Program-made: the position numbers and the translations under genes | Part shown: in pieces, positions 1-9,892 of the stretch | How the letters are laid out: each line of letters starts with the position of its first letter | Position numbering within the stretch: the stretch's first letter is position 1 | DNA from: Tulasnella sp. 424 | Lineage: Eukaryota > Basidiomycota > Agaricomycetes > Cantharellales > Tulasnellaceae | Direction of reading: 5' to 3' | NCBI GenBank assembly: GCA_019633425.1 | Contig: WSUB01000010.1 | Location: forward strand, 124,001 to 188,000 | DNA: 64,000 nt | The notes under the pieces: generated by a model | The model's database searches: none | Seen by the model: the letters and a program-made list of their open reading frames with translations, nothing else | What the model was told of the DNA's origin: nothing

Positions 1-526
1 TCTCTCCAGCTCTTTGAGTAAATGTGTAGCGGCATGCGGGGAGACAAAAACCGGGAAACGCAGCAAGGTCTAGTCAAGCCGCTTCCAAATCGGTCTCGCG
101 GCATACATGCGGCCGTTAAGGAAGGTTTCAATGGCATAAATTATACAGCATCTACGATACAGGATGCAGTGAGTGGCGAACATGTAGGTCTGCAGCCTTC
201 CGAGACGAATGCCTCCGCCGAAGTGACAAGCTATCATGGGCGCCCAGTCGAAAAACCTAGCGCCTACGGCTTGCAATCTAGCAACGTCAATCAGCACTAA
301 TTTCTGAAAGACCACAGACCGCTCGAGTAAAGGACTAGACGCCGTAACGCCAGCCATCGACTCGAGGCACGTTTACTTTAGAAGACGGGAACGCGGACGA
401 GGACACTGACGACACTCCGGGCCCGAACTTTGGTGTCCTATTCACGCAAAACATAGCTGATGATTAGCCTGCTGTTACAGATGGCCCAGTCCAAACGACT
501 GTCGAGGACTCACTTCGATTGTTCAT
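1..526. other. Upstream flank, no supported gene
   Basis: Only short overlapping open frames occur here. The longest (minus strand, 70-357, 95 codons) has no recognisable domain and no splice context. The stretch just before 527 is probably the 5' leader and promoter of the PEX11-like gene. Confidence 0.4.
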
Positions 527-1843
527 ATGGAAGAAATTTCACCTTGGCCCACCTCGCTTAGGTCATCCCCTGCATATCCAAACACGAACAAGCCAGCCCT
601 GACCGGCTACCCGCCTTTCCCGTATTCTTCCACAGGACTATCAGCTGCCCTCTTCTCAAAAATGGACTCATCGGCACCATTGGGCTTCATTCCTGCTACT
701 GAGGACATCGTATTGGGTGGTGTTGGGAAGATGATTCCCAAATCTCCAACTCTGGAACGTCTCGCAACGTTCCTTGGCTCCTATTCTGGGACCGAGTGAG
801 TACTGGTCATGGGAATGTCTCAATCACTGCTCTCACCTAAAATGCTCTTCCGTCCAGTAAAATGTTCATGGTAAGCGTCTCTAGAAGGATGTGGGACGAC
901 TCCTTCTGATGACGCCACGATGTTGCGTCATAACTCCAGGTCCTCGAAACGACCTTAAAGATTCTGGTCCCCTTGCTAAACTGGAGGGCTCAACGGCGAC
1001 ACTCGGCTGGTCTGAGGAAAACTCCGAATAGCCCAATAGCAGAAAGATTCACAAGAATGGCTGGTCTGATCAGTGATTCGCGGATGCTGTGGAGGTTCTT
1101 CGGTACGGCTTTCCTTCAGTTAAACTGGATAGATCTAACTTCAGGGTACCAACTCACCCTTCTACATAGGCCTGGTGCCAATCCTTAAATGGCTTTCTGC
1201 TATGGAACGAACGCCTCCCTCGAACCGTCGACTTCTAACCATCGAGCGTTTGCAAGCACTTGCCATGCTCGCTTACTACCCTCTCGAACACCTCTACTAC
1301 TTCGGATCGCACAAGATATACAGATATCCAGTCAAAAAGTTATCCACTCTCGCCGTCTGGTCATGCCGCGCTTGGGCGGTCTACGTCTTTCTCCACCTCC
1401 TTCACCTTCGCGAGGATTTCAAGCTTCTCGACGAACGGGAAACCGAATTGGCCGGGAATGCGCTCGCCGAGAAAAAGGTTGAGACAGGGGACCTGGTGCC
1501 CGCTGATTATGCAGCAACAAAGGCGGAATACAAGGCTCTTCAGAAGAAACGCAGAGCGTTGAAGCTCGATCTATTCGTAAATTTGATCAACTTACCCCAA
1601 TGCTTGCACGGGTGCGGCGCGATTTCAACTTATACTGAGTGGGTTACTTACCAGACGCCTTAAATCTGCATTGCTCTAGGTCGCTGGAGAAGGGCTATTT
1701 CCGAAACGAGGTAAGCCAACACGATTGTATACATCTTCGCAAACCCCTGTCTGATGTGCGATCTGGTTATATAGCACGTGGTGGACTTGCTTGGATGGCT
1801 GGCCGGAGTCGCTGGCTTCACGTCGGGCTGGGAGGCGACGTAG
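527..1843 (+). CDS. PEX11-family peroxisomal membrane protein
   Basis: Likely a peroxisome membrane protein that shapes and divides peroxisomes. The recognisable PEX11 blocks are the segment with RMAGLISDSRMLWRFFG, then LLTIERLQALAMLAYYPLEH and FGSHKIYRY, then the C-terminal SLEKGYFRNEV and a final hydrophobic segment (DLLGWLAGVAGF). The charged middle (LDERETELAG, KRRALKLDL) fits the loop before the last membrane segment of this family. I read at least six exons: 527-795, a 13-nt exon at 858-870, one from 940, one from about 1168 (starting GLVPILKW), one from about 1681, and a last exon ending TAG at 1841-1843. The N-terminal 90 residues contain TLERLATFLGSYSGTDK, the usual start of the family. 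Which PEX11 paralogue it is cannot be settled by eye; the gene is similar to fungal PEX11C-like proteins. The family call is strong; exact splice sites near 1610-1680 are less sure. Confidence 0.85.
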
Positions 1844-2051
1844 CAGTATTAGTACAGTATCTCGTTGTAGCGGCTACCCCAGGAATATGCCAATATCGCT
1901 GGTCTGGGTGTGGTGCTTGGGGCGTGATTAAGCTAGGGTGCAGTTATGATAACACTACATACAGGAGCTTAACCGATTCTCCGTGATGGAAAAAGACTTA
2001 TTGGACTCGCTCAGATAACCCTCTGTGACAAGCGCATAAATGCAAAAGTTT

Positions 2052-2146
2052 AGGTCTATCCCGGATTCGAACCGGGGTTGCCGGAAGATCTGGAGGTGAT
2101 TTCACCGTATCAGAATCCGGAGTGATAACCGCTACACTAATAAACC
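2052..2146 (-). tRNA. tRNA-Gln (anticodon CUG) with intron
   Basis: The reverse strand folds as a full tRNA. The acceptor stem is GGTTTAT/ATAGACC, with a D arm around TAGTGTAGCGGTTATCAC and an anticodon stem CCGGA/TCCGG. The anticodon loop holds CTG, and the T arm is CCCGGTTCGAATCCGGG. About 23 nt (roughly 2087-2109) lie between base 37 and the 3' half of the anticodon loop, the normal place for a nuclear tRNA intron. The A box and B box are both intact. The sequence closely resembles fungal tRNA-Gln. Confidence 0.93.
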
Positions 2147-2235
2147 GGTTGCTAGAAAATCCATTCAAAACATTATATAACATAAAACCTTACCCTCCCT
2201 CTACTGTATGTACATAGAGATGGATCATAGGGATG

Positions 2236-3651
2236 CTAAATACTAGAGAAAGCTAGTGGGGCCGCTACTGCTGCCGCAGCGGCTGCAGCTCCTACAAGAG
2301 CTGTCCTAATCCCCAACCTTTCTACTTCCTCTGCCGAGTTTGAAGAGGACTGGCTGGAACCATTGGAGCGTTTTAGAAACCAAGAGATGACGTAGGCAAA
2401 AAAGAGCCTGGTGCCTACCCGGTGACTGCAGTATTGCTCAGTGCAGCGTTCCCCACCGAAGCAGATGGGTTAAACGCTCTGGTGGTGTTGGAACCCAGTG
2501 ACCAAGTGACACCTGCCATGACATGGGCTATGAAAGTTTCATTCTATGTCACGCAGAAGGAATGTTAGCGTTTTCAGGGTTGGTGACAGCATCGCGGTAG
2601 AGACTACGCACCGCCCAAGTTGATGAAAGATGACCGAGCGATGTGTAAAATGACCGCCCTACCGTTGAGGTACCGTCGGATGCACCAGCTCCGCGTTCTT
2701 GGTACCATGCTGAAGAGATCTTATATGCACTTCCGCGTTACGGGCTTATATCAGGCTGACCTACCTATTGGATGAGGGTCTCCTTGAATAGCGGCACTCG
2801 CGTTAGCACCTTGGGGGAAAGCCCAGCCTGCAGTCAGAAATCAAGGCGGGACTAGTGACACCGGCGGCGGCTTAATAGCTTACCAGCGGAGCTCGGGTCC
2901 ACAGTCAGGACGACTGTGGCTCCAACTGAGCGAGGATCTTGTTTGAAATTGTAACTGCGCGATCATCCGGATTAACTTCCGGGAGGCCAGACTAAGAGGG
3001 CGCGGACTTACACCTCCTCTGTATACGTCCATCGCTCGGGGATCATGCTCACAGTGGGGTGAGTCGGGTCCACGGTATTTAAAAATGTCTATGAGCGGGC
3101 CAACTGACGTTATTCTAGTCCGTTTGCACTGTAGAGACGAGGGTAACTTGCAGCTTCGCCGAGGACTGGGTGGTCCCAGAAATACGCTCCAATCTCCCTC
3201 TGGTAGAATGTAGCATTGTGTAGGCAATCCGATGCCGAGTGGATACCCACAAAGTTCCCTCCGCTGTCCAGGTAGTTTTGAAAGGCACTCTGCTGTTCCG
3301 TGTTTATGATGTCGTTGGGCGATATATCGGTGACCATGAGAAAGAGGATGGCGTCATAGGTAGCGAGATTGCCGTCAGTAAACGCAGCTGCGTCTTCTGT
3401 TTGGTCGAATTCTATATTATGAGAGGGGCCAGCTGTCTTGAGGGCGTTGATCGCATCAGGGATGGATTCTTGGAGGTTGGGGCAGACAGACGGAATGAAG
3501 TTCAAGGAGGGATCAGCTTTTGCAGGCGGAACCAATGCTCTATCGTACCATGACGATATCCGTTTGTGGCCGAGAAGATAAGGACTTTAGCGGGCTGTGC
3601 AGCAACCATGAATATCAAGCTAGAAGCGAGCACAGGGCTTGTGAGCTTCAT
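2236..3651 (-). CDS. Secreted ThuA-like domain protein, probably GPI-anchored
   Basis: This encodes a ThuA-like (trehalose-utilization type, glutamine-amidotransferase fold) extracellular protein. The start codon at 3649-3651 opens a signal peptide (MKLTSPVLASSLIFMVAAQ), followed directly by the fold's first strand KVLIFSATNGYRHESIP. Later landmarks are YDAILFLMVTD, GGNFVGIHSASD, DPTHPTVSM with PERWTYTEEVYNF, WYQERGAGASDGTSTVG with RSFYTSLGH, and ETFIAHVMAGVTWSLG. All follow the order of this family. The gene has about seven exons. The first intron (3469-3548) is secure. The second intron uses a weak donor (GTCCTC) in my reading. The last exon (to TAG at 2236-2238) adds a Ser-rich stretch and an Ala-rich hydrophobic tail (ALVGAAAAAAAVAAPLAF), typical of a GPI-attachment signal. 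Substrate and catalytic role are unknown. It shares a 286-bp divergent promoter with ERV1. Confidence 0.85.
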
Positions 3652-3937
3652 CGTCAGCTGGAGGTCGACGAACAGACGAATGAACGATAAAGGACTATCA
3701 AAACTCACCAGATGCGCAGCGATTCCCCTTGGCAACTGATGTGGTGATGTCACTCAATGCTAGGCCAAGTAAGGAGTATAACACCCCGGCAAGTTGCCGG
3801 AGACGGCTTGATAAGCCGGCGGCGCGAACTCTCCGTTTCTCACGGCTAACCCAAAAGTGCACCGTCAGTAAGCACAAACCCCAAAGACGGGAGAATAGCC
3901 AACCCAGCATTGCTACACGTTTGAAAACTCGACTTGA

Positions 3938-4561
3938 ATGCCTGCTACACCTGAAGAAAAGCCTACAGCATCTACGCCAAAGCTCCCACCAGGCACCGTT
4001 CTTGGACCTGACGGCAAACCGTGCAAAATATGCAATGTCAGCTCGTTCAAGGCAGCGGCGCGAGCTCAAGCAAAGAAAGACCCGTCTTCCTCTAAAGCAA
4101 GCGCTTCTGTTCTACCCGCACCGTCGACGGGATCGTCATACTCCTCAACAGCAGCGGCCTCGGTCGCAGGAGTAGCCGCTACACTTGCAGGAACCACACC
4201 AGCGACACGGCCGACCGACTGTCCTCCAGACGTTGAAGACCTTGGCCGAGCAACTTGGACATTCTTGCACACAACGGCCGCATACTACCCAGAGAAACCG
4301 ACCCCTACGCAACGTTCAGATATGCTGAACCTTCTCAAGGCGTTGCCGAATCTCTACCCCTGCGGGTGGTGCGCGTCGCACTTGAAGGAGAACATGGCCA
4401 TCCACCCCCCTGACAAGGTGGTCGATAACCGCCTGTCTCTGAGCAGGTGGTTGTGCGCCCGACACAACGACGTGAACGAGAGGCTAGGAAAACCAATATT
4501 TGATTGCAGCAAGACGGACGAACGGTGGAAGGATGGACCAAAGGATGGAAGTTGTGACTGA
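3938..4561 (+). CDS. ERV1: FAD-linked sulfhydryl oxidase (Erv1/ALR type)
   Basis: Sulfhydryl oxidase of the mitochondrial intermembrane space. With Mia40 it drives oxidative folding of imported cysteine-rich proteins and passes electrons to cytochrome c through FAD. The 207-residue intronless frame shows the whole signature: an N-terminal shuttle pair KPCKIC (C29, C32), the domain start CPPDVEDLGRATWTFLHT, the active-site pair in YPCGWC (C142, C145), the FAD-binding HNDVNERLGKP, and a structural CX16C pair (C173, C190). The long Ala/Ser-rich linker (about 48-90) between shuttle arm and core is normal for the family. The start is the first ATG giving the complete N-terminal shuttle. Identity is very secure. 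Confidence 0.95.
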   Translation: MPATPEEKPTASTPKLPPGTVLGPDGKPCKICNVSSFKAAARAQAKKDPSSSKASASVLPAPSTGSSYSSTAAASVAGVAATLAGTTPATRPTDCPPDVEDLGRATWTFLHTTAAYYPEKPTPTQRSDMLNLLKALPNLYPCGWCASHLKENMAIHPPDKVVDNRLSLSRWLCARHNDVNERLGKPIFDCSKTDERWKDGPKDGSCD

Positions 4562-6324
4562 GGGCAGCTTTTGGAAGTTTAAAAAATGTGACGAGAGCCT
4601 GAGGGATATAAGGTTGTGCCCAAACAGAATGGTGAGCACCGTTTCAAGATAGCAACAGCCGGTTGCAGGAGTTCTCATCTCGTTGCAGATAGGACCTTTG
4701 TCGGATTTTCTGGAGCTGCTGTAGCCTCGAAACAAGCGATGTATGTCGTCAACCGTACTTGATCCTTTTGCTCCCCTCAGCCATCAGTCTGTCCCAGCGA
4801 GCTACTTTCTGAAGGTGTGATATAGGTTGAGATCTTGTCGGAGTCTCAGATATAGCCTTTCTCAACTTGACTTGTTGGCTAAGAGTTCTCTTGCGCTCGA
4901 GTCCAGCCAACGCCCGGTACCATTATAGGCCGCTGACGCGTCCAATCCATAAAACTTCTGACGGGAGTGATATCATGATGAGCCTGCTGAGTAGTCCATA
5001 GCGTTATCGCTGGCTCGTTCTTGGGTCGACTGGCGTTACTGACGTCGATGAATTCAATCGAGGCTGGAGCATGAATTACGCCAAGGCTGGGTTGGGTTTG
5101 GCCCCACACCCCACGTTTGGGGTTAGCTCCCCCGTCAACGTTGGCTGTCCTTCGCTCTGCTTCCTCAAGAGATCTTCGCCTATAGAAGAGATTCCAACGC
5201 CCAATCCGACATCTCTTCGGAATTGGCACGAACCAGACACCCGTCGTCCTGTAGTCGGAAAGTGAAATCGTTAGCAGGTGCTCTTCGAATGACGAGCATT
5301 TTCTCAAAATAGCAGATAACCGAGGTCCTAGATTATAAGTGCCCTCCGTTGTTTAACTGCCTGAAAGTCGAGAATACTCCCATCGACCCAGTGTCACGAC
5401 ATTGGAATTCGAGCCGCACCCGGCTAAAACGGTGGCCGTGATTAGTTACCAGGGAAGCGCTAGACTCCTGACGTAAAAATGCAAAACCCGGGCTCGGGTT
5501 GTCTTGCCCGTTGATGAAGTGTCTGCGTTGCGCCCATAAGCGAGGACGTCGAACACGAGGTCTGGTGCAACGTCGAGGCGTTGTTGCTTTATGGGGCTCG
5601 GGGAGATCGACATTGTCTGATCGGGGATGAGCTTCCATCACCCTTACAGCTAACGATGTCATGCCGATCCCCCAAAACGGGGTGGCTTGCAGTCAGAAGT
5701 CGACAGTAATGGTGGGCAGTGTGTGCATTGCGTCATACTTCAGGGTCCATGAGATCAGACTTCACGGCCCAACTTCCTCCGGCTGCGCGGGCATGTTGTT
5801 CAGTAAGTTATCCATGTTTCACCCGCGGTCACAGATGCTCGAATTTAGCACTTCTTAAGCGGTATGAATCCTACGTCATACCTTCCAACTCGGGAAGGAA
5901 CAGAACTACCCACAATCATGGCATTGGCTGAAAGGAATTATTCGCTGGAGCATGTCGTCGTTGAGGACTGAGCCATCGACAACTCTCGAATCCCATAGGT
6001 CCCACCGACTACTTAAGTGGATCTAATATGTAATAATTGAACGTTTGATGGCAGAGAAGCCAACCTCGGGGGCGTGGTGGATTTAACGGACTTTGGAGCG
6101 GTGGCGTGCCTGACATGACATCACTCCACAGCACTCTCCACAGACCCACTCGACTGGGCTGGCAGTCCAAGTCTATAAGAGCACTCCCTCGGATAGCTTC
6201 GGATTACCAACTCGCATCGAAATATTCCCCTCCGAGCTATAAAAACTCTTCCCAAGCACTCATCATATCCCAACCTTCCTCGGCCTATAATCACCTCCCA
6301 CTTACTCTACCAAACTTCATCGCA
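4562..6324. other. Gene-poor stretch, nothing supported until a promoter at its right end
   Basis: No conserved protein segment or RNA is recognisable on either strand. The longest frame (minus, 4879-5307, 142 codons) has no known motif and no signs of splicing. The right end (about 6170-6324) is AT-richer and carries TATA-like sequence for the next gene. Confidence 0.4.
6238..6244 (+). promoter_or_regulatory. TATA box of the 70-residue protein gene
   Basis: TATAAAA lies about 80 bp before the ATG at 6325, a usual spacing for a fungal TATA promoter. A second weaker TATAAG lies near 6174. The leader after it is C/T/A-rich, as in highly transcribed fungal genes. Confidence 0.5.
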
Positions 6325-6612
6325 ATGGCCTCTTCAGCAACCGCCACTCGCTCATCGCGCTACCCCAGGATGACTGGTCCACAAGACCTCAGGTCTTATA
6401 CTCGATCTCTCCACGAATATACCACGAACGTGAGTGTCATTTCCTTAGAACTGTCATCGGGAAGACACCAAACTGATGAGAACCCAACTCGAACCCTCGT
6501 TTAGTTATGGCTGCAAGCGAGAGAGAACGCAGAGCGTCAGGCCAAATTACGATCCGAGAAGTCGAGCAGGGAGAGCTCAAAGCACAAGAGAAACTCGAGC
6601 GCTCACCGATGA
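6325..6612 (+). CDS. Small basic protein of unknown function (70 aa, one intron)
   Basis: Exon 1 (6325-6429) ends at a good GTGAGT donor. Exon 2 (6505-6612) begins after TTTAG and ends with TGA. The joined frame gives about 70 residues. The N-terminal half contains SSRYPRMTGPQDLRSYTRSL and HEYTTNLWLQAREN. The C-terminal third is very basic and Ser-rich (KLRSEKSSRESSKHKRNSS). I recognise no domain, signal peptide or membrane segment. The A-containing start context (CGCAATGGCC), a TATA box 80 bp upstream, a clean 75-nt intron and a pyrimidine-rich leader argue that it is a real gene. Function is unknown. The mostly helical middle and basic tail could suit a small nucleic-acid- or stress-related protein, but that is a guess. 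Confidence 0.6.
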
Positions 6613-7681
6613 ACGCGCCAGTCTCCTGTCCCTCCGACCCCAAAGACTTTTTAGTGCTATGACTTCCATGTCCCATTCGTCCCGCCGTTCTAATACACCT
6701 CGTCATACACTCCTTGCCCCATCCGCCTGCCTCTTCCTTGGAAGCCACCCCTGTTTTTCTCTTTTCCGAAGCTCTCGGGTCCATCGTATATCGATTGCCT
6801 GCTATCATCGTGTATCCATACAGAAATATATTATTGTCCCCAAGTACTTCTGCCAAATTTTACAGGCGCGCTCCACGAAAGTGTCATCACTTGGAACTGA
6901 GGGCCAGGATCCACTTCAGTCATCACCGTGTTCTCTGGGACGGCAGGCAAATTGTTCTACCATACCAATTTCCTGAGCGAGAAGAATACGCGGTCACGGC
7001 GCAAGCCAGAGGGCGGCGCACTGGCTCTCTTGATACTGACAAGTTGGAGAACGATTCAGAGTGAAGTAGTTCTGAGAGACCTCCCCATGCTAGGCAATCA
7101 TAGATCCAGCCGCTGCCTGACCAGATACCGGAAGGGAGACCAAATAACCCCCCGTTTCCTCGAAGCAGGTCGTAGAATCAACCGGTTAGAGCGACTGAGG
7201 AAGCACTCAAACACCTTCTAGTCTCCGATCCAGGCTACGTCGACGATTGCAACAGCTTTAAGGAGAGGCGGGGTGTCTCGTGATCAGGACAGCTGGTATC
7301 TATCGCACAGAGAAGCGCCCCCGGACCCTGCGTCGAGGCCAGAAAGTTTCATGAATTATCCAGTATGAATAGACCCGATGTCCGTTAATAGGTACGAAAG
7401 CGTCTTGAATGCCGAAAAGCTCCAGAGAATACCACAGCGACGCGTTGGAGATTAGATTTTCAGTCTTCATGGTCCAGCTTACCAGCAATGTCTGTTCGTA
7501 ATATAATCCTCTCCATTTGCATATCTCCTAGGCTCCTCCGGCATCTACTGCATTTTAGGAGGCGGAGGATGTTGATAACACATCATAACGGCGTACTCGG
7601 GTTTAAGAGTTGGTTATCCGTACCTCTACCTCCATACCATCCTCGACCAGTGTACATCAGTTAATACCAGATAAGCGCAAA
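6613..7681. other. Intergenic region, no supported gene
   Basis: The left end should hold the 3' UTR of the 70-residue gene and the right end the promoter of the DRG2 gene. Open frames between (for example plus 6928-7221 and minus 7300-7488) show no family resemblance or plausible splicing. Confidence 0.4.
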
Positions 7682-9797
7682 ATGGGTGTCTTGGAAAAGG
7701 TACGCACGTAATAAGAGGAAGAAACTTAAGGCTAATCACCATTCGCATAGATCAAAGCGATCGAAGGTCAGCCAGTTTTCGCGTTACCACTATAGAAGGC
7801 TTAGTCGTCATTGGCCTATTATCTGCGATACAGAGGAGATGGCGAGGAGTAAGGGGTGGTTTGATAATATATGCGAGACGTAGCTGACTAATATGACATC
7901 CAAGCCCAGAAGAATAAGGCGACTATCTCGCAATTCCATTCGTGAAATCCTGCGTCCATCCTGACCGAGATCATTTATCGAACTCAGGCGACGGAGTACC
8001 ATCTGGGCCTTCTGAAAGCCAAACTTGCACGGTATCGTGCGGAGCTACTGGAACCCAGTTCCAAGGGAGGTAAGCCGGGTGAAGGGTTTGACGTCCAGAA
8101 GAGTGGGGGTGAGTGGCTCAGAGTTTCAACGCTGAAATAACCTGCAACTTGCCCCTGATGCGTTCGTTTCGTTGAAAAGATGCACGTGTTGTCCTGATCG
8201 GCTTTCCTAGTGTGGGGTTGGTGTCCCTCGATCGACCGCTTGACTTCCCGCAGCTAAATGTTACCTGATGCTTTTATCTAGCAAATCGACATTCCTCAGC
8301 AAAATGACCAACACGGTCTCTGAAGCCGCATCTTACGAGTTCACAACGGCAGGCCATTCAAGTCTCTGACCCTTCGGGTATGTTCTGACTCACGTTAATA
8401 CGTCAACAGCTTACCGCCATTCCCGGCGTGCTTGAATATAACGGTGCTCGAATTCAACTTCTTGACCTCCCTGGAATCGTTGAAGGTGCTTCCCAGGGTC
8501 GAGGTCGAGGTCGTCAAGTTGTCGCGGGTATGTTCACATCACCGTTCTTGACCTCGGTTGGCTGATCGGTGTCCAGTGGCCAAAACGGCGGATGTGATCA
8601 TAATGATGCTGGATGCCACCAAGTCACTTGAACAGAAGCGGTTACTTGAAATCGAGCTAGACGCTGTTGGTATTCGGCTGAATAAGAGAAAACCAGACGG
8701 TATGTAGCCCATCATATCCTTTCAAGGAGGCATGAGCAGCAGCTGACTTATAGCGATTAGTTGTCTTCAAAAAGAAAACAGGGGGAGGAGTGAGTCAAGA
8801 TTCGGCCCTTGTTTGACCGCTAATTAACGCATCTGAATCTTTGTACAGATCACGGTGGGACAAATTTGGGAAACTTCCACCAGCATGCAAATGATCTGAT
8901 TCCGCGTCTCCAAGATTAACGCCACCGTCAAACTCACCAAGATCGACGAGAAGAGTATCCGTACGATCCTTCAGGGCTATAAAATCCACAACTGCGATCT
9001 TATGATCAGAGAAGACGTGAGAGCTGGCTGGTCGCTCTAGATCCAGGAGATGAGCTTACATTGTTCCATTCCAGATCACTGTCGACGAGTTCATCGATGT
9101 ATTGCTCGGTGAGAGGGAATCTACAGCCTTCGCTTTACCCAAAACTGAGCGTCAAACCAGGAACGAGGAAATATATCCCGTGCCTCTACGTTTACAACAA
9201 GGTCGACAGTGTTAGTCTCGAGGAAGTCGATCGACTAGCACACCTCGATCATTCGGTGGTTATCAGTTGTGAAATGGGATTAAAGTACGCAAGACCGACT
9301 CAGCTTCTATATGAGGATTCTGATCCAGCAGACACTTGTAGCCTTGATTTCTTGATGGATATGATATGGGAATACCTTAACATTGGTGAGTCTCGTCTGT
9401 CGCCCGATATACTCGGCCGCTAAGTACAGACTCTCGTATCCCTTTCCCGAAACCAGTCAAAATATACACGAAGAAGAGAGGAGTCCACCCTGACCTCACG
9501 GATCCCGTTTGTCTGCGCAAAGGTGCTTCGATTGAGGCAGTCTGCAATTCGATCCATCGATCATTGGTTCCAAACTTCAAATACGCCCTTGTTTGGGTAA
9601 GTCGTTGGTAGTTGTCTCTTGGACTCGGTGGTTCTTATTAAGATATAACAGGGAAAATCTTCACGCTTTGCACCGCATGCGCAAAAAGTCAGTTTGAATC
9701 ATCTTGTTCAGGATGAAGACGTCGTCTGCAGTGAGTCCAAATCCATGGAGCAAGAGACCCCTTTGCTCACTATCTACTTCAAGTCTTCACAAAGTAA
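7682..9797 (+). CDS. DRG2/Rbg2-type developmentally regulated GTP-binding protein
   Basis: Cytosolic TRAFAC-class GTPase. In yeast, Rbg2 partners Gir2 and is linked to translation. The spliced protein starts MGVLEKIKAIEEEMARTQKN, matching DRG2 rather than DRG1. It has [20 protein letters not shown], the P-loop GFPSVGKST (about residues 69-77), the switch segment YEFTTLTAIPG, DLPG (about 115-118), NKVD, and a C-terminal TGS part ([32 protein letters not shown]). There are about 14 exons, several tiny: 18, 16, 15 and 14 nt at the 5' end, and a 6-nt exon ATCACG at 8849-8854. Two introns, 7919-7987 and 8349-8409, need GC donors to keep the frame. No disabling mutation remains once these are accepted. 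The gene converges on the next one with about 95 bp between stops. Confidence 0.92.
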
Positions 9798-9892
9798 ATT
9801 CAGATAGATACTCTATACTAGCTAGCTACTGTTGAAAGATAAAAAATCAAAGCCTCTGTCGGCTTGAGTCCAGGCACTACACTCGAATACAC

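Noticed and set aside
4879..5307. 142-codon minus-strand frame
   Set aside because: No recognisable motif, poor start context and no linked exons. It cannot be told from chance.
7682..9797. DRG2 as a pseudogene
   Set aside because: Apparent frame breaks are fully explained by short introns, GC donors and a microexon. All GTPase motifs and the C-terminus are intact.
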